DNA of 64,000 nt. It comes from Flavobacteriales bacterium. Lineage in GTDB: Bacteria > Bacteroidota > Bacteroidia > Flavobacteriales_F > PHOS-HE28. The first letter of the stretch is position 1. The number at the start of each line of letters is the position of its first letter. The notes under the pieces were generated by a model that saw only the letters and a list, made by a program, of their open reading frames with translations, was not told where the DNA came from and searched no databases. The stretch lies in contig JAEUTA010000031.1 in the NCBI GenBank assembly GCA_016788205.1, positions 314,578 through 378,577 of the forward strand. The letters are read 5' to 3'. The translations under genes were made by a program, and so were the position numbers. Positions 59,545 through 64,000 of the stretch are shown here, one piece after another.

Positions 59545-62500
59545 ATGACACGCCCTCTGCTGCTCCTCGTCCTGAGTGCTGTCTTGGGGCTCTTGTCATG
59601 GAGCGTGCGCGAGCCTGATGCGGATCTGCGGCTAACAGAAGAAGCCGAACGCTTGCAAAAGCGTCTGGACGAACGTGCCGACCAGGTGAGAGGCCTGACC
59701 CACGGACTTGCCCGAGACCTCTCGCTCTACGGAGCCGCCGGTTGGATGAGCCGGCACGCTGGCGTTCTGGAGTCAGAACGCCAACACAACGGCAGCGTTT
59801 TCCTCGGCTTCATCGGCGACAGCTTGGTCTGCTGGAGTGGAAGCCTGCCTGCCACGGCGGTGCTTCGTGACACGGCTGCACAGTGCACCATGCCCGACGC
59901 CACCTATCAACATACGGTGGTCACGCTCGACGATATCCACCTTCACGCACTATCGCCCATCTGGCTTACGCCAGCGATCGAGAACCGCTACATCGAACGT
60001 CGCTTCCATGCTTCCCTAGGGGCGGCTGAAGAACTTTCCGCACAGCCCATAGGCGCATCGGGGCCATTGATCAACGACGCATCCGGCGCTCCACTATTAC
60101 GATTGGCCTGGCGGGGAGATTCGGTGGACACCGGGCCATGGATCATCTTACGCCTCCTGCTCCTGATCCTCAGCGCATCCTCCTTGATCCTCAGTGCCTG
60201 GTCGCTGCTGGACCGATCCACGCTTGTGCGATCACCCTGGGCGCGGATCGGCATTTTCGTGGCGTTCTTGTTCGGCCTGCGGTGGTCCGTGCTGCTATTC
60301 ATCCCGTCCGCCCCTTTCGATCGGCTACCCCTGTTCGACCCCGCCACCTACGCCGCATCCTTCGCCTTCCCATCCTTGGGCGACCTGGTCATCAACGCTG
60401 CCCTCCTGGTCACTGCCATCTTGTACGCGAGAAGGCAATTGAACAGGCCCCCTTCCGGTTCGCTACACCTGTTGTGGGTCCCGCTCATCTGGACGGGCCT
60501 GCTGGCCAGCGCGGCCTGGATCACCGATACCATCATCGGTCTGGTGAACGACAGCAGCGTGGACCTTGACCTGTACCACGTACAGAACCTGAACGGATCC
60601 AGTGCCGCCGCAGTTCTTGGAATGGCCTTGTTGTTCATCGCTTGGGCGCTGCTCGCCGAAACCAGCGTCCAGGCCCTTGCGCGTTGCCGCCCCCCCCGCA
60701 CATCATGGATCATCGGCGGACTCGCGCTCGTTGCCTCCATCGTCATTCATCAATCCTGCGGCGTGCTGGACACCGTTCTCTTCCTTTGGCCGCTGCCCCT
60801 GCTGCTACTGCTTATCCACATCGTTCATGACCGCTTCCGCTTCGTACATGCCATCCTGGGCATCGGTGTGCTTGCGGCGCTCACGGCGCATGTACTGACC
60901 AAGTACACGCGCGATCGGGAGCAGCGCGAAAGGCTCGTGTTGGCCGAACGCCTCAGCGTCAAGGAAGACCCGGTCGTGGAACTGCTATTCCGCGAAGTGG
61001 CTCCCGCGCTGCGTACCGACCTGACGATCCATCAGCTGATCACCTCCGGAAAGCCTTGTGCCTCGGGCGAGCTGGATGCGGCCGTACGGCAGTTGTTCTT
61101 CGGCGGTTTCTGGGAGCGCTACGATGTCCGCGTCTTCGCCTTGGATGCCATTGGCCAGGTGCGGTGCGCCTCGGATGGCAGCGCACCGCGCAGCTTGGAG
61201 CGAAGAGCCTCCGCCTTCACGGACCACACGCCTTTGGCCGACATGCCCGACCTGTTCTTCGAGCAAGGCGGGCAGGAGGGCGCCTATTACCATGCCCGAC
61301 TGGCTGTGATGCCGAATGAAGGTGCGCAACCCGGCCAGCTCATCATCGAGCTCCATCCACGCTCCGCGGCCCAAGCCATGGGCCTTCCAGAACTCCTGCT
61401 CGCCGGCGAGGAACCGCTGGCGCGTAGGACCGAACGTTATGCCATAGCGCGGTACGAACGTGGCGTACTGGTGGACGGCTCCCACACGCGCGGAGTGCCC
61501 CTCCAATGGACCAAGGACCTTTCAGCGGACGGCACACTTTGGTACACCGAGCAGGGTATGGAGGTGCTTGCACGAGGGATCCGCACCGGAACCGTGATCA
61601 CCCTGGGCCTTCCTGTTCCAGGGATGCTCGACAAGGCCACCACCTTCAGCTACCTCTTCGCGCTGTTCTCCCTTCTGCTGGCCGTGGCCATGCTCGCCCG
61701 CAGTCTTGTGCGTTACAAGGGACTCCAGCCCCTGGGCTTGGGAGCGAAGGTGCGCGCAGCACTGCTGTCATTCGCCGTCATCGGCCTGCTGCTCTTCGCC
61801 GGTGGTGCCAACCTGCTCCTCAATCGGCAATACACCGAACGAGCACAGACGACGATCCTGGAAAAGGCGCGCTCGGCACATGCCGAACTACAGCAACGGT
61901 TCGACGGACAGCCGCCCCTGACAAAGGATCGGACGCGTTACCTCGAACACCTCCTCGCCGACCTGAGCAATGTGCTCTTCTCGGACATAACCGTTTACGA
62001 TGTGCGCGGAAGACTGCTTGCTTCCTCCAGGCCACAGGCGTTCACCAACGGACTGCTGGGGCCGCGCATGGATCCCGTGGCCTACACGCGCATGGTCGTT
62101 GAGGGGGCCAGCGACTTCGTTCATCAGGAGTCCATCGGAACCGCACAATACCAAAGCGCATACATGCCTTTGCGCGATCACAAGGGCACCGTGCTCGGCT
62201 ATTTGTCCCTTCCCTCCTTCGCGGACCAACGCCAACAGGAGCAGGAACGCTCCGGAGTACTTGTGGCCGTGGTGAACTTGTTCGTGCTGCTCTTTGCGCT
62301 GAGCGTACTGGTCGCACTGTTCATCAGCAACTGGACCACCCGCCCCCTCGATCTATTGAAACGCTCGCTCTCCGCCGTGGACCTTCAGCGCGAGAATGAG
62401 CCACTGCCATACCGTGGCCACGATGAAGTGGGCCAGCTGGTGGAGGTATACAACCAGAAGGTGGAAGAGTTGCGCCAAAGCGCCGAGAAGCTTGCACGCA

Positions 62501-63174
62501 GCGAACGTGAAAGTGCCTGGAAGGAAATGGCACGCCAGGTGGCGCACGAGATCAAGAATCCCCTGACCCCGATGAAGCTGGGCTTGCAGCACTTCCAACA
62601 GACCTGGGACCCGAACGCGCCGGACGCCAAGGCGAAGCTCGATCGGTTCACCAGCAGCATGGTGGAACAGATCGATGTGCTGAGCAGCGTGGCCGGCGAC
62701 TTCTCCCGGTTCGCACAACTGAGCGCGGCCAAAGAGAGCATCATCAACGTGAACGAGCTGGCACGTAGTGTTGTGGCCCTGTTCTCCGGCGAAGCGGCGG
62801 CCATCGTCTCGTTGAACGCTGCTCCTGAACTCTCCGTGAAAGCGGACCGCGAACACCTGGTGCGCGTACTGAACAACCTGATCAAGAACGCACTGCAGGC
62901 GATCCCCGATGGACGTGCTGGCCGCGTCGATGTGGTGCTGAAGCGAGAAGGTGCGCGTGCCCTGATCGAGGTGCGCGACAACGGGTACGGCATCGCCGAA
63001 GTGGATCGCGAACGCATCTTCACCCCCAGCTTCACCACCAAGAGCAGCGGCACCGGCCTCGGCTTGGCCATGGTGAAACGCATGGTGGAACAGGCCGGAG
63101 GAACGGTCTGGTTCGAGACAAGCGAAGGCGAAGGGACGAGCTTCTTCGTCGCGCTACCGATCATTCAAGGCTGA
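59545..63174 (+). CDS. Large NtrY-like sensor histidine kinase
   Basis: A 1209-residue kinase. A membrane segment at ~3-20 precedes an extracytoplasmic region to ~195. About eight membrane segments follow (198-450), a second extracytoplasmic region (~450-697), helices at ~698-720 and ~734-756, a third outside domain (757-903) and a last helix (~903-928). HAMP follows, then the H-box with His1001 in VAHEIKNPLTPMKLGL. The catalytic domain has NNLIKNALQA, DNGYGI and GTGLGLAMV, so it is probably active. The H-box is NtrY-like. ATG 59545 is chosen since earlier frame codons would cross the giant gene's leader. No response regulator is adjacent. Confidence 0.85.
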   Translation: MTRPLLLLVLSAVLGLLSWSVREPDADLRLTEEAERLQKRLDERADQVRGLTHGLARDLSLYGAAGWMSRHAGVLESERQHNGSVFLGFIGDSLVCWSGSLPATAVLRDTAAQCTMPDATYQHTVVTLDDIHLHALSPIWLTPAIENRYIERRFHASLGAAEELSAQPIGASGPLINDASGAPLLRLAWRGDSVDTGPWIILRLLLLILSASSLILSAWSLLDRSTLVRSPWARIGIFVAFLFGLRWSVLLFIPSAPFDRLPLFDPATYAASFAFPSLGDLVINAALLVTAILYARRQLNRPPSGSLHLLWVPLIWTGLLASAAWITDTIIGLVNDSSVDLDLYHVQNLNGSSAAAVLGMALLFIAWALLAETSVQALARCRPPRTSWIIGGLALVASIVIHQSCGVLDTVLFLWPLPLLLLLIHIVHDRFRFVHAILGIGVLAALTAHVLTKYTRDREQRERLVLAERLSVKEDPVVELLFREVAPALRTDLTIHQLITSGKPCASGELDAAVRQLFFGGFWERYDVRVFALDAIGQVRCASDGSAPRSLERRASAFTDHTPLADMPDLFFEQGGQEGAYYHARLAVMPNEGAQPGQLIIELHPRSAAQAMGLPELLLAGEEPLARRTERYAIARYERGVLVDGSHTRGVPLQWTKDLSADGTLWYTEQGMEVLARGIRTGTVITLGLPVPGMLDKATTFSYLFALFSLLLAVAMLARSLVRYKGLQPLGLGAKVRAALLSFAVIGLLLFAGGANLLLNRQYTERAQTTILEKARSAHAELQQRFDGQPPLTKDRTRYLEHLLADLSNVLFSDITVYDVRGRLLASSRPQAFTNGLLGPRMDPVAYTRMVVEGASDFVHQESIGTAQYQSAYMPLRDHKGTVLGYLSLPSFADQRQQEQERSGVLVAVVNLFVLLFALSVLVALFISNWTTRPLDLLKRSLSAVDLQRENEPLPYRGHDEVGQLVEVYNQKVEELRQSAEKLARSERESAWKEMARQVAHEIKNPLTPMKLGLQHFQQTWDPNAPDAKAKLDRFTSSMVEQIDVLSSVAGDFSRFAQLSAAKESIINVNELARSVVALFSGEAAAIVSLNAAPELSVKADREHLVRVLNNLIKNALQAIPDGRAGRVDVVLKREGARALIEVRDNGYGIAEVDRERIFTPSFTTKSSGTGLGLAMVKRMVEQAGGTVWFETSEGEGTSFFVALPIIQG

Positions 63175-63202
63175 CCCTCCTCGCCCATCCACGATCCGCT
63201 GG

Positions 63203-63210
63203 TACTTTTG
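63203..63210 (+). promoter_or_regulatory. -7 box TACTTTTG
   Basis: A full TAnnTTTG match between the kinase stop and the crotonase. It would give a leader of about 85 nt that includes the repeat at 63261-63303. Confidence 0.4.
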
Positions 63211-63260
63211 GTCGTCCTACGCTCAACCGGATGCGCCGATCAGATCTCACAACAGAGGGT

Positions 63261-63303
63261 CATCAGCTAATCCGCTCATCAGCCCATCAGCTAATCCGCT
63301 CAT
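63261..63303. repeat. Tandem duplication of a 24-nt word touching the crotonase start
   Basis: CATCAGCTAATCCGCTCAT occurs at 63261-63279 and again at 63285-63303 (period 24). The last two bases of the second copy plus the next G form the ATG start at 63302. The gene's ribosome-binding region is thus made of repeat sequence. Confidence 0.85.
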
Positions 63304-64000
63304 GTCCTACGCCAACCTCCTCATCACCGACGCTGATAGCGTCCGTACCATCACCATCAACCGGCCCGATCAGCTGAACGCGCTCAACCGCGCCACCATC
63401 GCGGAACTGAACCAAGCGTTGGGCGAAGCGGAAACCGACAAGAGCATCCGCGTGGTGTTGATCACAGGCAGCGGTGCGAAAGCCTTCGTGGCCGGTGCGG
63501 ACATCAAGGAGTTCGCGGACTTTAGTGTAGCAGAAGGCAAGGCTTTGGCTGCTGATGGACAGAAACAGCTCTTCGATCGCGTGGAACACCTCGGCAAGCC
63601 GGTGATCGCCGCGGTGAACGGTTTCGCGCTGGGCGGTGGACTGGAACTGGCCATGAGCGCGCACGTGCGCATCGCCAGCGACAACGCTAGGATGGGCCTG
63701 CCCGAAGTAAGCCTCGGCGTGATCCCCGGCTACGGCGGTACACAACGTCTGCCGCGCCTCGTGGGCAAGGGCAAGGCGATGGAGATGATCCTGAGCGCGC
63801 AGATGATCGATGCGAACGATGCGCTGCAATGGGGCCTCGTGAACCGCGTTGTGCTGCAGGACCAGTTGCTGAGCACCGCCCACGAACTGGCCGTGCGCAT
63901 CATGAAGAACAGCCCCACCGCCCTCGCCGCCGCCATCCGCGCGGTGAACGCCGGCTACGAACCCGGCGCCAATGGCCTGCAACGCGAGATCGAGGAGTTC
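63302..64000 (+). CDS. Enoyl-CoA hydratase/isomerase family protein (3' end outside window)
   Basis: The frame from ATG 63302 is open to the last base (233 codons). The oxyanion-hole segments AFVAGADIKEF and NGFALGGGLELAMSAHVRIA, and the second catalytic block GLPEVSLGVIPGYGGTQRLPRLVG, are intact. Both catalytic glutamates of short-chain hydratases (Glu in GGGLELA and in LPEVSLG) are present, so it should hydrate enoyl-CoA in beta-oxidation or a related path. Only the last ~25 residues are missing. Confidence 0.92.
   Translation, partial: MSYANLLITDADSVRTITINRPDQLNALNRATIAELNQALGEAETDKSIRVVLITGSGAKAFVAGADIKEFADFSVAEGKALAADGQKQLFDRVEHLGKPVIAAVNGFALGGGLELAMSAHVRIASDNARMGLPEVSLGVIPGYGGTQRLPRLVGKGKAMEMILSAQMIDANDALQWGLVNRVVLQDQLLSTAHELAVRIMKNSPTALAAAIRAVNAGYEPGANGLQREIEEF

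Overview
The window is chromosomal DNA of a moderately high-GC member of the Bacteroidota, most likely a Flavobacteriales-type lineage. The evidence is direct: several secreted proteins end in type IX secretion (T9SS) sorting domains, PorP/SprF and PorW/SprE homologues are present, bactofilin and an M23 peptidase sit beside the ATP synthase operon, atpD and atpC are missing from that operon, and promoter-like boxes match the phylum-specific -7 consensus TAnnTTTG. No phage, insertion sequence, CRISPR array or rRNA was seen. The one RNA gene is a tRNA with a CAU anticodon whose acceptor stem fits tRNA-Ile2.

Layout. 1-2.4 kb: end of a PAP2-like membrane protein and a GT-C-like membrane protein. 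2.4-7.3 kb: the tRNA, a HAD hydrolase, a T9SS cargo protein, TfoX-N and methylmalonyl-CoA epimerase, a second secreted protein, then a DUF1684/lipoprotein pair. 7.3-15.8 kb: a propeller sensor that stops just after its membrane segment, and a 2010-residue alpha-2-macroglobulin lipoprotein. 15.9-25 kb: mostly housekeeping genes (YecM-like protein, FAD oxidoreductase, receiver-only regulator, RseP, DXR, Sua5, a GH3-family enzyme, M23 peptidase). 25-34.2 kb: PorW/SprE, bactofilin, AtpI-like, AtpZ, then atpB-E-F-H-A-G. 34.2-40.3 kb: two T9SS type A proteins, a MOSC protein and an MFS transporter.

40.6-59.4 kb is dominated by one 17.7-kb gene encoding a 5913-residue surface protein. It has a signal peptide, an IgGFc-binding-like head, 59 tandem repeats of about 88 residues, PKD-like modules and a CHU_C (T9SS type B) C-terminus. 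It is coupled by a 4-nt ATGA overlap to a PorP/SprF partner. The repeats show a three-unit (792-bp) higher-order period. 57 of 59 keep two cysteines at fixed positions, and the only two exceptions are neighbouring repeats that lost opposite cysteines. A large NtrY-like histidine kinase is divergent from this gene, and a crotonase runs off the right edge.

Themes. The T9SS components, its cargo and the giant adhesin form a cell-surface programme; PorW and the ATP synthase share one co-directional cluster. A second theme is regulatory: at least eight genes carry a -7-like box ending only 4-6 nt before the start codon, which suggests leaderless or nearly leaderless transcripts. All functional calls rest on motif recognition by eye; no database search was run.
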